From: Corynebacterium liangguodongii
GTDB taxonomy: Bacteria; Actinomycetota; Actinomycetes; Mycobacteriales; Mycobacteriaceae
Direction: 5' to 3'
Assembly (NCBI RefSeq): GCF_003070865.1
Contig: NZ_CP026948.1
Location: forward strand, 310,001 to 374,000
Length of the DNA: 64,000 nt
Shown: positions 41,825-51,860 of the stretch, piece after piece
How positions within the stretch are numbered: position 1 is the stretch's first letter
Layout: each line of letters starts with the position of its first letter
Program-made: the position numbers and the translations under genes
The notes under the pieces: generated by a model
Database searches by the model: none
What the model was told of the DNA's origin: nothing
Seen by the model: the letters and a program-made list of their open reading frames with translations, nothing else

Positions 41825-41853
41825 TACTAAAGTATCCTTTTTCTACTAAAGTA
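41825..41853. promoter_or_regulatory. Tandem TACTAAAGTA boxes upstream of the bacteriocin promoter
   Basis: Two exact 10-bp copies at 41825-41834 and 41844-41853 with a 19-base period (about two helical turns), ending 20 bases upstream of the -35. Each is itself a small dyad (TACT-NN-AGTA). This is an activator-type arrangement; no regulator gene lies in the island. Confidence 0.55.
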
Positions 41854-42057
41854 GCCACGGAAGGGCTCTGAGCAGGGATGCGAGGTCCTGGATCGATAGG
41901 GGAACTCGATTTAAAACTCGCTGGTTGGCGATGAATGCCCCTTTGGTGGGTCCATCGTGAGTGGGGTTAGATCGCTGGTCTCGATGTGGTTCGTCGCGGC
42001 GCCATTCGAGGGTGAGTCGAGGCGGCGGGGCGTCTCGCTATCCACGGCGCCTGCCAC
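41854..42057. other. Island right end, no gene seen
   Basis: About 200 bases between the operator-like boxes and the rpoC duplicate. An open frame from 41957 runs into the rpoC copy but has no homologous start and no clear ribosome site. This stretch contains the junction with native DNA. Confidence 0.6.
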
Positions 42058-42292
42058 CAAGCGCTCCGACAAGCTCATCGGCCTGAAGGAGAACGTGATC
42101 ATCGGTAAGCTCATCCCGGCCGGTACGGGTATCTCGCGCTACCGCAACATCCAGGTCAAGCCGACCGAGGCGGCGCGCAGCGCGGCGTACTCGATCCCGA
42201 CCTTCGGTGATTCGATTTACGGCGATGATGGCTACGGCGAGTTCACCGGTGCTTCGGTGCCGCTCGACGAGTACGGGTTCGACCAGATGTAG
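42058..42292 (+). pseudogene. Duplicated 3' end of rpoC (rpoC remnant), direct repeat copy 2
   Basis: The last 235 bases of rpoC again, in frame to the stop, encoding the same 78-residue tail; the four differences from 37215-37449 (at 42226, 42229, 42253 and 42268) are all silent. It lacks the rest of the gene and cannot make a working subunit. It is followed by a GC-rich hairpin that is probably the ancestral rpoC terminator, which suggests this end is native and the upstream end was brought in or restored by the island. Confidence 0.95.
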
Positions 42293-42313
42293 GACCTGCA
42301 CCCGTAGCGCGAC

Positions 42314-42346
42314 AGGCCCCGCCGGGCGATCCACCTGGCGGGGCCT
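42314..42346 (+). terminator. Hairpin after the rpoC duplicate (probable ancestral rpoC terminator)
   Basis: AGGCCCCGCC and GGCGGGGCCT form ten perfect pairs around a 13-base loop. There is no T-run. It also lies just past the end of the leftward DUF1266 gene. Confidence 0.6.
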
Positions 42347-42362
42347 GAAGCGTGTGCTGCTC

Positions 42363-43139
42363 TTAGGGGTTGAGGGGCATTCGCAGCCACGGGGATGCCG
42401 GATTCACAAGCAGCGTCGCGACGAGCGCGGAGAGTCCCTCGCCATCCTCGCCAACCATGCCGGACCAGGCGGCACGGCCGAGCAACCAACCGGATGCGTA
42501 GGATTTCCAATCTGGATACATCACCTGGGCGCGTTCGAGCGCGTGGGCGTGGTGCTGAGCGCACTCTTCTTCGCTGAACCAACCAATCCCGTGGGCCATC
42601 CGTGAGATCCAGGCGGCACGGCCGTAGTCCCACGAGGTAAGCGTGGAAGGAAGCTGGCTCGGCAACCCCATTCCTTCAGCAAATAGATTCGCATACTTTT
42701 GCAGGACAGCGGTGATGGCGGAGGGGTCTACTCCGGGGAGGCGCTGGCATGCGGGCTCGACGAGAGCGTGAGCTGTTTCCGGATTGTGCTCCTGTGCGAT
42801 GATCTTTATCTCGGGCAAAAGTGCGACGTACTCGGGGTTCGAGTCTGTGCTCAGCAAGGAGGCAATAGCTGCACGTGCATCGTCCGGGTCCGCGAAACCC
42901 CACGTTTCGCACAGGTTCTGCTCGAACTGGCGGTACAGGGGGTTGGTGAAAAGGCCTTTCCTGCGCTTGAGCACCGGGCCTGGACCGTCGACTATCCTAC
43001 CGTCCGCGAGACCGTACGGCAGGGAGCAAAGGAACGCCCTCTGCATGTCTTGCGGGAACCTGTTTTGCCATTGCACTTTTGGAAAGGGAAGCTCGCCGTA
43101 GGCCGGATCCGCAATAAAATCTTCAAGCGCATTTGACAT
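42363..43139 (-). CDS. DUF1266 domain protein
   Basis: A 258-residue cytoplasmic protein. Its C-terminal half matches DUF1266 in pattern: SWDYGRAAWISRMAHGIGW near residue 168, then an acidic helix rich in His and Glu, WKSYASGWLLGRAAW and a short tail. DUF1266 proteins are widespread and uncharacterised; some occur beside polymorphic toxins, but nothing nearby supports that here. It points towards the rpoC duplicate and shares the hairpin at 42314-42346 with it. Confidence 0.8.
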   Translation of the reverse strand: MSNALEDFIADPAYGELPFPKVQWQNRFPQDMQRAFLCSLPYGLADGRIVDGPGPVLKRRKGLFTNPLYRQFEQNLCETWGFADPDDARAAIASLLSTDSNPEYVALLPEIKIIAQEHNPETAHALVEPACQRLPGVDPSAITAVLQKYANLFAEGMGLPSQLPSTLTSWDYGRAAWISRMAHGIGWFSEEECAQHHAHALERAQVMYPDWKSYASGWLLGRAAWSGMVGEDGEGLSALVATLLVNPASPWLRMPLNP

Positions 43140-43248
43140 GAGGCAAGGTTAATGCAATCGCAACCTTGTTGCCCCGCGGGTTTAGAGCTCGACCTGCCCG
43201 ATCACCCCGGCGAACTTCGCGGACCCCGTCGCACATCATGGCCCACAC

Positions 43249-43540
43249 CTAGGCGCCCAAATAGGTCTCCAACGCGGGCTCACCGTCGATTATCGCTCCG
43301 CCTTTGCCCAACTCGGTGCTCACAACAATGTCCAGGCTCGCTCCTTTCGCCTCGGTGGTCGTCCGGCTCAGGTCAGGGGCCTCCATGATCGCGTGCATGC
43401 CGTCGACGCCCGAGGCGGTCACGGTATCTGGGGTGGGGGGAGAGGTGCGAGGCAGTCGTGATGCTAGAGCCGACGGCGATGAGGGGCGTCGCCGCGATGG
43501 AGGCGGTAGCAGTGTTCGCTTTGCGACGTCTCGCATCCAT
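43249..43540 (-). pseudogene. Possible frameshifted small secreted protein
   Basis: One minus-strand frame from ATG 43540 gives a signal-peptide-like start (MDARRRKANTATASIAATPL). A second frame continues with a plausible body (TVTASGVDGMHAIMEAPDLS to the stop at 43249). The frames join at a run of six C (plus-strand G-run near 43434-43440), typical of a slippage frameshift or a sequencing error. No family was recognised. The rest of the 668-base gap before rpsL shows no gene. Confidence 0.35.
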
Positions 43541-43685
43541 ACTGGTTACCTGGGGTGCGGTGTCGATGCAGTCGAGGATGGAACGATCGACCTGCACAAG
43601 GGCGAACGGCCGGGCGAGGGGGTGCTGCGAATCTCCCCATCCCCTGGAGTGCGGCTCTACTGCCTGACCTTCGGCTAGGGCGATT

Positions 43686-43713
43686 TTGCGGAGCCGGGGC
43701 AAGGCGCTAAGCT
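43686..43713 (+). promoter_or_regulatory. Candidate rpsL promoter
   Basis: TTGCGG (43686-43691) and TAAGCT (43708-43713), 16-base spacer, about 95 bases before rpsL. Confidence 0.4.
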
Positions 43714-43807
43714 TTGTCGTCGACGCACATGCGGCAGGGCCCCGGAAAAGAGCCCCCATTTTTGCATGTATGGACACATTTTCACTCGAACGTAGAAGGA
43801 TGCGTGA

Positions 43808-44179
43808 ATGCCAACTATCCAGCAGCTGGTCCGCAAGGGCCGCCACGACAAGCGCACGAAGGTTGCCACGGCGGCCCTGAAGGGCTCCCCGCAGCGACGC
43901 GGCGTGTGCACCCGTGTGTACACCACCACCCCGAAGAAGCCGAACTCCGCGCTGCGTAAGGTCGCGCGTGTTCGCCTCACCTCGGGCATCGAGGTCTCCG
44001 CCTACATCCCGGGTGAGGGGCACAACCTTCAGGAGCACTCCATGGTGCTCGTGCGCGGCGGCCGCGTGAAGGACCTGCCGGGCGTTCGCTACAAGATCAT
44101 CCGCGGCGCGCTTGACACCCAGGGTGTGAAGGACCGCAAGCAGGCTCGCTCCCGCTACGGCGCGAAGAAGGGACAGTAA
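43808..44179 (+). CDS. rpsL: 30S ribosomal protein S12
   Basis: A 123-residue S12 of the decoding centre. [18 protein letters not shown] carries Lys43 and [11 protein letters not shown] carries Lys88, both wild type, so no streptomycin-resistance change is present at these sites. AGAAGGA lies seven bases before ATG 43808. It is the first gene of the rpsL-rpsG-fusA group and is followed by rpsG after six bases. Confidence 0.98.
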   Translation: MPTIQQLVRKGRHDKRTKVATAALKGSPQRRGVCTRVYTTTPKKPNSALRKVARVRLTSGIEVSAYIPGEGHNLQEHSMVLVRGGRVKDLPGVRYKIIRGALDTQGVKDRKQARSRYGAKKGQ

Positions 44180-44185
44180 TCACCA

Positions 44186-44653
<468 letters not shown>

Positions 44654-44883
44654 TCCGAAGCGAGGTCAGCGCCTCGTGCGCCTGACCACGCGCACCACAA
44701 CCCGGTCGCACGCCGCGGCCGGCGCCCGGGTTTGCCGTGTGTGCGAGGACATGCTGCCAAGGCGCGGGTTTAATGGCAGAATAGATAAAGGTAATTATCC
44801 ACCCTGGCGTTATCCGGCTGGGGCCGGCTCGGAGCCGGCTAGGTTGCCCGGATACGTCATCGACATCCAATTGGGGTATCAAC

Positions 44884-47007
44884 GTGGCACAAGAAGTGCT
44901 TAAGGACCTAAACAAGGTCCGCAACATCGGCATCATGGCGCACATCGATGCCGGTAAGACCACCACCACCGAGCGCATCCTCTTCTACACCGGCATCAAC
45001 CGCAAGGTCGGCGAGACCCACGACGGTGCCTCCACGACCGACTGGATGGAGCAGGAGAAGGAGCGCGGCATCACCATTACGTCCGCGGCGGTGACCTGTT
45101 TCTGGAACAACAACCAGATCAACATCATCGACACCCCGGGCCACGTGGACTTCACCGTCGAGGTCGAGCGCTCCCTGCGCGTTCTCGACGGCGCGGTTGC
45201 CGTCTTCGATGGCAAGGAGGGCGTCGAGCCCCAATCCGAGCAGGTCTGGCGCCAGGCCGCCAAGTACGACGTGCCGCGCATCTGCTTCGTCAACAAGATG
45301 GACAAGCTCGGCGCTGACTTCGAGTTCACCGTCGGCACCATCGTCGACCGCCTCGGTGCGAAGCCGCTGGTCATGCAGCTCCCGATCGGCGCCGAGGATG
45401 ACTTCGACGGCGTCGTCGACCTCATCGAGATGAAGGCGCTGCTGTGGCCGGGCAAGGTCGAGACCGGCACCCCGCCGCAGATCGAGGAGATCCCGGCCGA
45501 GCTCAAGGACAAGGCCGAGGAATACCGCGAGAAGCTTCTTGAGACCGTCGCTGAGTCCGACGAGGAGCTCATGGAGAAGTACTTCGGCGGCGAGGAGCTC
45601 ACCGTCGAGGAGATCAAGGCCGCGATCCGCAAGATGACGGTCAACTCCGAGATCTACCCGGTCTACTGCGGCTCCGCCTACCGCAACAAGGGCATCGAGC
45701 CGCTTCTCGACGCCGTGATCGACTTCCTGCCCAACCCGCTCGACATCGGCGAGGTCCACGGCACCGCGCTCGACGGCGAGACCCCGGATACCCGCAAGCC
45801 GTCCGTCGAGGAGCCGTTCTCCGCGCTGGCGTTCAAGATTGCGGTGCACCCGTTCTTCGGCAAGCTCACCTACGTGCGTGTCTACTCCGGCCAGGCCATC
45901 CCGGGCGAGCAGATGCTCAACTCCACGAAGAGCACCAAGGAGCGCGTGGGCAAGCTCTTCCAGATGCACGCGAACAAGGAAAACCCGGTCGAGCACGCCG
46001 ACGCCGGCAACATCTACGCGTTCATCGGCCTGAAGAACACCACCACCGGTGACACCCTGTGCAACCCGGACCACCCGATCATCCTGGAGTCCATGGACTT
46101 CCCGGACCCCGTGATCCAGGTCGCCATCGAGCCGAAGACCAAGGCCGACCAGGAGAAGCTGGGCACCGCTATCCAGAAGCTCGCGGAGGAGGACCCGACC
46201 TTCACCGTCAAGCTCGACGAGGAGACCGGCCAGACCGTCATCGGCGGCATGGGCGAGCTCCACCTCGACGTCCTGGTTGACCGCATGAAGCGCGAGTTCA
46301 AGGTCGAGGCGAACATCGGTTCTCCGCAGGTGGCCTACCGTGAGACCATCCGTAAGAAGGTCGAGCACCTCGACTACACCCACAAGAAGCAGACGGGTGG
46401 TTCCGGCCAGTTCGCGAAGGTCATCGTCACCATCGAGCCGTACTCCCCGGAGCCGGAGGAGCTCGAAGAGGGCGAGTCCGCGATCTACAAGTTCGAAAAC
46501 GCCGTCACCGGCGGCCGCGTGCCCAAGGAGTACATCCCCTCGGTCGACGCCGGCATCCAGGACGCCATGCAGTATGGCTACCTGGCGGGCTTCCCGCTAG
46601 TCAACATCAAGGCCACGCTGGAAGACGGCGCCTCCCACGAGGTCGACTCCTCGGAAATGGCCTTCAAGTTGGCTGGCTCCCAGGCGCTGAAGGAGGCCGT
46701 CGCCAAGGCGAAGCCTGTGCTGCTCGAGCCGCTCATGGCCGTCGAGGTTGTCACCCCGGAGGAGTACATGGGTACGGTCAACGGCGACATCAGCTCGCGC
46801 CGTGGCCAGGTCTACGCGATGGATGACCGCTCCGGCGCCAAGGTGGTCAAGGCGAAGGTGCCGCTCTCCGAGATGTTCGGCTACATCGGCGACCTGCGCT
46901 CCAGCACCGCTGGCCGCGCCAACTTCACGATGGTCTTCGACTCCTACGCGGAGGTTCCCTCTAGCGTGGCGCAGGAGATTATCGACGAGCGCAACGGCAA
47001 CAAGTAA
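44884..47007 (+). CDS. fusA: Elongation factor G
   Basis: A 707-residue translocation GTPase. G1 AHIDAGKT is at residues 19-26, with [11 protein letters not shown] (G2), DTPGHVD (G3) and NKMD (G4) following, then domains II-V with [15 protein letters not shown] and the domain IV loop [19 protein letters not shown] 44884 is the start. The 230-base upstream gap may hold its own promoter, as AT-richer sequence lies near 44770-44800. Confidence 0.98.
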   Translation: MAQEVLKDLNKVRNIGIMAHIDAGKTTTTERILFYTGINRKVGETHDGASTTDWMEQEKERGITITSAAVTCFWNNNQINIIDTPGHVDFTVEVERSLRVLDGAVAVFDGKEGVEPQSEQVWRQAAKYDVPRICFVNKMDKLGADFEFTVGTIVDRLGAKPLVMQLPIGAEDDFDGVVDLIEMKALLWPGKVETGTPPQIEEIPAELKDKAEEYREKLLETVAESDEELMEKYFGGEELTVEEIKAAIRKMTVNSEIYPVYCGSAYRNKGIEPLLDAVIDFLPNPLDIGEVHGTALDGETPDTRKPSVEEPFSALAFKIAVHPFFGKLTYVRVYSGQAIPGEQMLNSTKSTKERVGKLFQMHANKENPVEHADAGNIYAFIGLKNTTTGDTLCNPDHPIILESMDFPDPVIQVAIEPKTKADQEKLGTAIQKLAEEDPTFTVKLDEETGQTVIGGMGELHLDVLVDRMKREFKVEANIGSPQVAYRETIRKKVEHLDYTHKKQTGGSGQFAKVIVTIEPYSPEPEELEEGESAIYKFENAVTGGRVPKEYIPSVDAGIQDAMQYGYLAGFPLVNIKATLEDGASHEVDSSEMAFKLAGSQALKEAVAKAKPVLLEPLMAVEVVTPEEYMGTVNGDISSRRGQVYAMDDRSGAKVVKAKVPLSEMFGYIGDLRSSTAGRANFTMVFDSYAEVPSSVAQEIIDERNGNK

Positions 47008-47244
47008 ACACACCGTCCACAGGTTGCCTACCGGGGCGCCCTCCCCGATATCGCTCGCCGGCGCGTGCCAGTGCTGGCGGCGGTGCTTTGGAGGGGAGGG
47101 CGGCCGAGACCCGCGGAGTAGCGGTCGAGCTGAGGCACGCACCCGATGATCGGCGTGCTTGAGCCGGCCGTTACTCTCTAGGTGGATCTGGTTGAATGGA
47201 TCGCCATACCCGCCCAAGCCCGGCGTTGTTCGGGCCGCGTCGGT
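47008..47244. other. fusA-tuf intergenic region, 5' part
   Basis: 393 bases separate fusA and tuf. Apart from the tuf promoter at 47245-47273 and its leader I see no gene here, only GC-rich sequence with short dyads and no convincing terminator. Confidence 0.6.
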
Positions 47245-47273
47245 TTGAAAAACGGTCTTCATGAACCTAAGAT
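47245..47273 (+). promoter_or_regulatory. tuf promoter
   Basis: TTGAAA (47245-47250), an exact 17-base spacer and TAAGAT (47268-47273): the best sigma-A-type promoter in the window, about 130 bases before the tuf start. Confidence 0.75.
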
Positions 47274-47400
47274 CATGTAACTGGCACATTGTGAAATGGC
47301 CATTGTTTCGGCGCCCGCGCACGCGGCGTTGCAGCAAGGCAATCAGTAAACCACGTGGCTGCGAAGGTCGTAGCCACCATGAAGTCCAGGAGGACATACA

Positions 47401-48591
47401 GTGGCAAAGGCTAAATTCGAGCGTACGAAGCCGCACGTAAACATCGGCACCATCGGTCACGTCGACCACGGCAAGACCACCACGACGGCTGCCATCACCA
47501 AGGTGCTCGCTGACGCTTACCCGGAGGAGAACACCGCTTTCGCGTTCGACGCGATCGACAAGGCTCCTGAGGAGCGCGAGCGCGGCATCACCATCAACAT
47601 CTCCCACGTGGAGTACAACACCCCGAAGCGCCACTACGCTCACGTTGACGCCCCGGGCCACGCCGACTACATCAAGAACATGATCACCGGCGCGGCTCAG
47701 ATGGACGGCGCGATCCTCGTCGTCGCCGCCACCGACGGTCCGATGCCGCAGACCCGTGAGCACGTGCTGCTCGCCCGCCAGGTCGGCGTCCCCTACATCC
47801 TCGTCGCCCTGAACAAGTGCGACATGGTCGACGATGAGGAAATCATCGAGCTCGTCGAGATGGAGGTGCGCGAGCTCCTCGCCGAGCAGGACTACGATGA
47901 GGAGGCCCCGATCGTCCACATCTCCGCTCTCAAGGCCCTCGAGGGCGACGAGAAGTGGGTTCAGTCCGTGATCGACCTCATGCAGGCGTGCGACGACTCC
48001 ATCCCGGACCCGGTCCGCGAGACCGACCGCGACTTCCTCATGCCGATCGAGGACATCTTCACCATCTCCGGCCGCGGCACCGTCGTGACCGGCCGTGTGG
48101 AGCGCGGTGTGCTCAACCTCAACGAAGAGGTCGAGATCATCGGTATCCGCGAGAAGGCCCAGAAGACGACCGTCACCTCCATCGAGATGTTCAACAAGCT
48201 TCTCGATTCCGCCGAGGCCGGCGACAACGCCGCCCTCCTGCTCCGCGGCCTCAAGCGCGAGGACGTCGAGCGCGGCCAGGTCGTGATCAAGCCGGGCGCC
48301 TACACCCCGCACACCAAGTTCGAGGGTTCCGTCTACGTCCTGTCCAAGGACGAGGGCGGCCGCCACACCCCGTTCTTCGACAACTACCGTCCGCAGTTCT
48401 ACTTCCGCACCACCGACGTGACCGGTGTGGTGAAGCTGCCGGAGGGCACCGAGATGGTCATGCCGGGCGACAACGTCGAGATGTCCGTCGAGCTCATCCA
48501 GCCGGTTGCCATGGACGAGGGCCTGCGCTTCGCTATCCGCGAGGGCTCCCGCACCGTCGGCGCTGGCCGCGTGACCAAGATCCTCGACTAA
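47401..48591 (+). CDS. tuf: Elongation factor Tu
   Basis: A 396-residue GTPase that delivers aminoacyl-tRNA. G1 GHVDHGKT is at residues 19-26, with [12 protein letters not shown] (G3) and NKCDMVDD (G4) following, and the typical domain II/III ending [13 protein letters not shown] 47401 follows CAGGAGGACATACA. It has its own strong promoter and a terminator. Confidence 0.98.
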   Translation: MAKAKFERTKPHVNIGTIGHVDHGKTTTTAAITKVLADAYPEENTAFAFDAIDKAPEERERGITINISHVEYNTPKRHYAHVDAPGHADYIKNMITGAAQMDGAILVVAATDGPMPQTREHVLLARQVGVPYILVALNKCDMVDDEEIIELVEMEVRELLAEQDYDEEAPIVHISALKALEGDEKWVQSVIDLMQACDDSIPDPVRETDRDFLMPIEDIFTISGRGTVVTGRVERGVLNLNEEVEIIGIREKAQKTTVTSIEMFNKLLDSAEAGDNAALLLRGLKREDVERGQVVIKPGAYTPHTKFEGSVYVLSKDEGGRHTPFFDNYRPQFYFRTTDVTGVVKLPEGTEMVMPGDNVEMSVELIQPVAMDEGLRFAIREGSRTVGAGRVTKILD

Positions 48592-48625
48592 TCCCCGAGG
48601 GCGCTCTCCAGTAGCGCCGTGAGCT

Positions 48626-48667
48626 GAAAGCTCCCCACCCGCATCACGCGGGGAGGGGAGCTTTTTC
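48626..48667 (+). terminator. tuf terminator
   Basis: AAGCTCCCC and GGGGAGCTT pair around an inner CCCGC/GCGGG hairpin and end in TTTTTC. Confidence 0.9.
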
Positions 48668-48700
48668 GTGCATTAAGCCGTGGCGGTAAGGTGGTCAGCC

Positions 48701-49387
48701 GTGAGAGATCCCACCCGAATTCCGGCGGTCATCGCCGCGCTGCGCAGGGCGTGGGAGGGCCAGCCCGACCTGTCCCTGCCGGCGCTCATCGGCATCGCCG
48801 CCAACCGCGGGATTAGCTGGGGCTCGAGCGACGAGGAGCTCTGCGGCGTGCTCGCGGATATGGAGGCGGAGCATCCCGCGCTTATCGATGCCCCCTCGGG
48901 CGGCCACTACACCATCACCACGACCGGTCCCGCCCACATCGTCACCCTGTGCGCAGGTGATATTGTCGTCCGTTCTGCCGCCGATGCGGGGCGCATCCCC
49001 GCGGTATGGCGGGCAGGCTCGATGCGTCGCACCGGCCCGGGCCTACCGCTCGTCATCGCCGACACGCAGGGGGTTGACCATCGCCTCGGCGTGACCACCC
49101 TTATCACGGCGATCGATCCCACAGGCGCGCCGAGCCTGAGCGGGTTGGTGAAGGGGCAGGCGCGTGGCGCGCGGTGGCTTGTTGTACTCGAGGACGGCAA
49201 GCGCGCGGTAGTGGGCCGCACGATCCGCCTGTGGGAGCAGCTGCGCCGCGAGGTGATTCGCAGCGAGGTGGCCTACGAGCGGATAGTCTCCTGCGCAGTG
49301 GGCGGTGCGCTAGAGGTGCAGCCGCCGGGCGGCGTGGCCCCGGCGTGCCTGGGCCGGGTCGAGCGGGTCCTGCTCCTTGAGGCCTAG
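48701..49387 (+). CDS. Conserved hypothetical protein
   Basis: A 228-residue soluble protein of unknown function. The N-terminal part (RIPAVIAALRRAWEGQPDLS, then SDEELCGVLADMEAEHPALI) looks helical. The middle is beta-rich (HYTITTTGPAHIVTLCAGDIVVRS). Neither signal peptide nor membrane segment is seen. GTG 48701 is preferred because AAGGTGG lies six bases upstream; GTG 48680 would add seven residues. It converges on the Asp23 cluster. Confidence 0.75.
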   Translation: MRDPTRIPAVIAALRRAWEGQPDLSLPALIGIAANRGISWGSSDEELCGVLADMEAEHPALIDAPSGGHYTITTTGPAHIVTLCAGDIVVRSAADAGRIPAVWRAGSMRRTGPGLPLVIADTQGVDHRLGVTTLITAIDPTGAPSLSGLVKGQARGARWLVVLEDGKRAVVGRTIRLWEQLRREVIRSEVAYERIVSCAVGGALEVQPPGGVAPACLGRVERVLLLEA

Positions 49388-49409
49388 CGCCTAGCGGTGC
49401 GCGTGGGGG

Positions 49410-49979
49410 CTAGGAAATGCGCTCGAGGTGGAGCTTGTAGACGGTGTCGATGCCCATCTGCCCGCACGCGGTGGTGAAGTCGCGGTCTGCCCGCTCCACG
49501 GCCGCGATGGCGTCCGCGAGATCGTACTCCGGGTTCGCTGTGACAGTGAAGGTGACCGTCGGTCGCGGGCGCACCATGGTCACGGTGCTGCGCGCCTGTT
49601 CGACGGCGGGGGAGAGGGACATGTGCTCGCACGCAGCCTGCGCGATGCGCGCGATACCGAGCGTGGTTTCGCCGTGGGCGCGGTCCGCCGGGATGATCCC
49701 GCGGTGCGTCACCGTGTGGGCACGGAGGTTCGCGACGAGCAACCAGGCCCCGGCGATGAGCGCTAGCACACCGCCCACGGCGAGCGCGGCCCCGAAAGCG
49801 GGGTGCGCCTGGGCCCCGGCGAGCTGCCCGAGGTCGATGCGGGAGGCCGCTGCACGAACATGTGCGCTCACGCGCGGAATGTCCCAGTAGAGTGTCGCGG
49901 GGACGAGCCCCGCCAGCGCAATGACGAGCCCGAGTACGAAGACGATGGCGCGGTCGATCAGGGAGAGTGTCCGTGTCAC
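49410..49979 (-). CDS. AmaP-like alkaline shock membrane anchor protein
   Basis: A 189-residue protein with two N-terminal transmembrane helices (IDRAIVFVLGLVIALAGL and FGAALAVGGVLALIAGAWLL) and a soluble C-terminal domain (TVTFTVTANPEYDLADAIAA). The layout matches membrane anchors that tether Asp23-type proteins. Last gene of the six-gene reverse cluster; its GTG start overlaps the previous stop. Assignment is by architecture and context. Confidence 0.68.
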   Translation of the reverse strand: MTRTLSLIDRAIVFVLGLVIALAGLVPATLYWDIPRVSAHVRAAASRIDLGQLAGAQAHPAFGAALAVGGVLALIAGAWLLVANLRAHTVTHRGIIPADRAHGETTLGIARIAQAACEHMSLSPAVEQARSTVTMVRPRPTVTFTVTANPEYDLADAIAAVERADRDFTTACGQMGIDTVYKLHLERIS

Positions 49980-50620
49980 GCGAGGCCTTCCTTCGGGTCC
50001 GTGGGCGATGTGGCGAGCTCGGCGTTCTCCGCGGCGCGCGCGCTTTCCCAGGCGCGATCGTCCTCGCGGCGGGGAGCGAGTGTCACGCTGATGCGCGGAG
50101 AGACGGCGAGCGGGGAGAACTGCGCTTCGAGGGCGCGCGTGACCCTGGAGCGCAGCTCCTCGCCGCTGCCGTCGTCTTCGACGGTCACCTTCAGGCGCGT
50201 CCGGCTCGCTTGAGAGGAAATGTGGCTGCCGCCAGTGACAGAGCGGGCGCTGTAGGTGGCGCGCCTGGCGATGTCGACTGGGCGGACCCAGATCGAGGCC
50301 GGGGAGGTGGCGCGCACGTGGGTGCGTACGCGCGGGGCGCACGCGGCGAGGACGAGCCACAGGCCGATAAGGGTGAGCGCGCCGCCAACGACCAGCATGG
50401 CCGGGGTGAGCTCGAGTGCGGCGAGACGATTGAGGGCCGCCGCGATCCAGGAGTCGCCGGGCGTGCCGGCGACCCAGCGCATCCAGAGGTCCCTGCCGGC
50501 GACCGCGGAGAGGCCGATAAGGGCGAGGCTGAGGAGTATCGCCAGTGCTCGCGCGGCCGGGAGTGCGCGCGGCTGCGGCCCGGGGGTGGGGACGTCAGGG
50601 GAGTCAGCGCGATATGCCAT
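49976..50620 (-). CDS. DUF6286-like membrane protein of the Asp23 cluster
   Basis: A 214-residue protein with two transmembrane helices (ALAILLSLALIGLSAVAGRD and AMLVVGGALTLIGLWLVLAA) and a basic extramembrane domain (SQASRTRLKVTVEDDGSGEE). This is the architecture of actinobacterial DUF6286 proteins. It overlaps its neighbours on both sides (17 and 4 bases), so the cluster is tightly coupled. Confidence 0.66.
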   Translation of the reverse strand: MAYRADSPDVPTPGPQPRALPAARALAILLSLALIGLSAVAGRDLWMRWVAGTPGDSWIAAALNRLAALELTPAMLVVGGALTLIGLWLVLAACAPRVRTHVRATSPASIWVRPVDIARRATYSARSVTGGSHISSQASRTRLKVTVEDDGSGEELRSRVTRALEAQFSPLAVSPRISVTLAPRREDDRAWESARAAENAELATSPTDPKEGLA

Positions 50621-51269
50621 GGGGTTCTACCACCGGGGTGATGTGAATCGGGCGCAGCGGCAGCGGGGCCGGCGCGAGCGGATGAGTAACGGGGCGGGTG
50701 CGCACGATCTCCACGGCGACGCGAGGCGTACGCGAGACCTGGATCGGGGTGAGGGGAGGCTGCGGGGCGACGACGAAGCGCGTGCGCACCTGCGGCGCCT
50801 CAGGCGCGATCACCGGCCGCAGCGGGCGCGGTTGCGGCGTTGTGACGCTGCGCACGCGTGACGACGCCCCCGTCACTGACACAGGCCTGGCGATAAGGTC
50901 CATGCCGCGCTCGCGGTAGCGCTCCAGGTCGGCTGCGTCCACGCGCGAGGCGAACGCCTTGGCGTCGGCGACCTTGACGTCGACGCGGGTGACCTCCAGC
51001 CCGGTGAGCGTGCGCACCTGGGAGATGACGGCGGCGCGGATGCAATCCGTTACCGCGGCGATCGGGCTTGGATAGGCGGCGGCGACGTCGGCTTCGAAGG
51101 AGACGGTCCCTGCGCGCCGGTCCATCAGTGCGCTCACGCGCGGCAGGCCCCGCCCAGCGAGGCCCGCCAGCTTCGCGTCGAGCGAGATCGATCCGGGCAC
51201 TGAGCGTATCGCTGCCTCGGCGATGCGTTCCACGGCCCTCTCGCTGAGGTGGAACTCGCTGTCTACCAC
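50604..51269 (-). CDS. Asp23/Gls24 family envelope stress protein with C-terminal extension
   Basis: A 221-residue protein. An Asp23-like domain occupies about residues 5-115 (FHLSERAVERIAEAAIRSVP, VSALMDRRAGTVSFEADVAA), followed by a Pro/Arg-rich tail of some 90 residues that is probably disordered. GTG 51269 overlaps the previous stop (TAGTG). Asp23 proteins coat the inner face of the membrane in stress. Confidence 0.72.
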   Translation of the reverse strand: MVDSEFHLSERAVERIAEAAIRSVPGSISLDAKLAGLAGRGLPRVSALMDRRAGTVSFEADVAAAYPSPIAAVTDCIRAAVISQVRTLTGLEVTRVDVKVADAKAFASRVDAADLERYRERGMDLIARPVSVTGASSRVRSVTTPQPRPLRPVIAPEAPQVRTRFVVAPQPPLTPIQVSRTPRVAVEIVRTRPVTHPLAPAPLPLRPIHITPVVEPHGISR

Positions 51270-51526
51270 TAGCTTCTCCCGCGTCCGATGCAGGTGGCGA
51301 TCGCCTCGGCGATGTCTATGCGGCCGTCGAGCTGGGCGCCGACAACGCCGCCGATCGCGGAGAAGAGCAGCAGCCACGCCACTCCGGGCCAGCCGCCGAA
51401 GGTGACGAAGAACGCCACGATCACGCCGGCGGCGATCCCGATCAATGCCTTGTTGCGGTTGCGGGCAGGCGGCTGCGGTGCCGCGGGGTTGCGCGGCTGG
51501 GTGGAATTGAGGGGGTTTGATGCCAT
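51269..51526 (-). CDS. DUF2273-like small membrane protein
   Basis: An 85-residue protein with two adjacent hydrophobic helices (ALIGIAAGVIVAFFVTFGG and VAWLLLFSAIGGVVGAQLDG), as in DUF2273 proteins that accompany Asp23 genes. The N-terminal 30 residues are Asn/Pro-rich. Confidence 0.7.
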   Translation of the reverse strand: MASNPLNSTQPRNPAAPQPPARNRNKALIGIAAGVIVAFFVTFGGWPGVAWLLLFSAIGGVVGAQLDGRIDIAEAIATCIGRGRS

Positions 51527-51534
51527 AGTCGCTC

Positions 51535-51855
51535 TCACAGTGCTCGTGTCGTATTCGCGGTGGCGTCCGCGAAGATGATGTTGATAAAGTCCAGGTCCGC
51601 TGCGGCCGCCACGTCCTCGCGCAGCTGCGTGGCGACGTCCGCGATCGGGCACCCCTGGTCCGTGGCGTAGACCACGTGCAGCTCAACGCCCCGGCGACCG
51701 TCCGCGGTGAGCGGGCGGATCCCGGGGATCTTCGCCCCGGGCAGGAGGAGGGCGACCTCCCCGAACTGCCCACCGCTTAAGCCGGCCACGCCCGGCACGC
51801 TGAGGGCGGCCGCGCGGATCGCCTCCGCCTCGGCCCTGCCGATTTCGGCGCCCAC
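51535..51855 (-). CDS. Short Asp23/Gls24-like protein
   Basis: A 106-residue single-domain protein: RAEAEAIRAAALSVPGVAGL, GVELHVVYATDQGCPIADV, then an Asp/Ile-rich end, the compact Asp23 fold pattern. GTG 51855 lies five bases after the upstream stop. A longer open frame upstream is out of register with any homologous sequence. Confidence 0.66.
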   Translation of the reverse strand: MGAEIGRAEAEAIRAAALSVPGVAGLSGGQFGEVALLLPGAKIPGIRPLTADGRRGVELHVVYATDQGCPIADVATQLREDVAAAADLDFINIIFADATANTTRAL

Positions 51856-51860
51856 GCCCG

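Larger units (their letters stand above)
37450..42057. mobile_element. Bacteriocin-carrying genomic island at the rpoC 3' end
   Basis: 4.6 kb between the two rpoC ends. Base composition is visibly lower in GC than the flanks, all six genes point left against rpoBC, and none belongs to the usual rpoC-rpsL neighbourhood. The flanking 235-bp direct repeat is the footprint expected when an element enters the end of a conserved gene and restores it. No integrase, transposase or inverted terminal repeat was found, so the entry mechanism is unknown. Confidence 0.85.

Noticed and set aside
37450..42057. Transposon or prophage origin of the island
   Set aside because: No transposase, integrase, phage gene or terminal inverted repeat could be found; only the rpoC direct repeat bounds it.
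41957..42292. Open frame of 111 codons fused to the rpoC tail
   Set aside because: The first third is island-edge sequence with no homologous start; the rest is the duplicated rpoC end. Treated as a remnant, not a gene.
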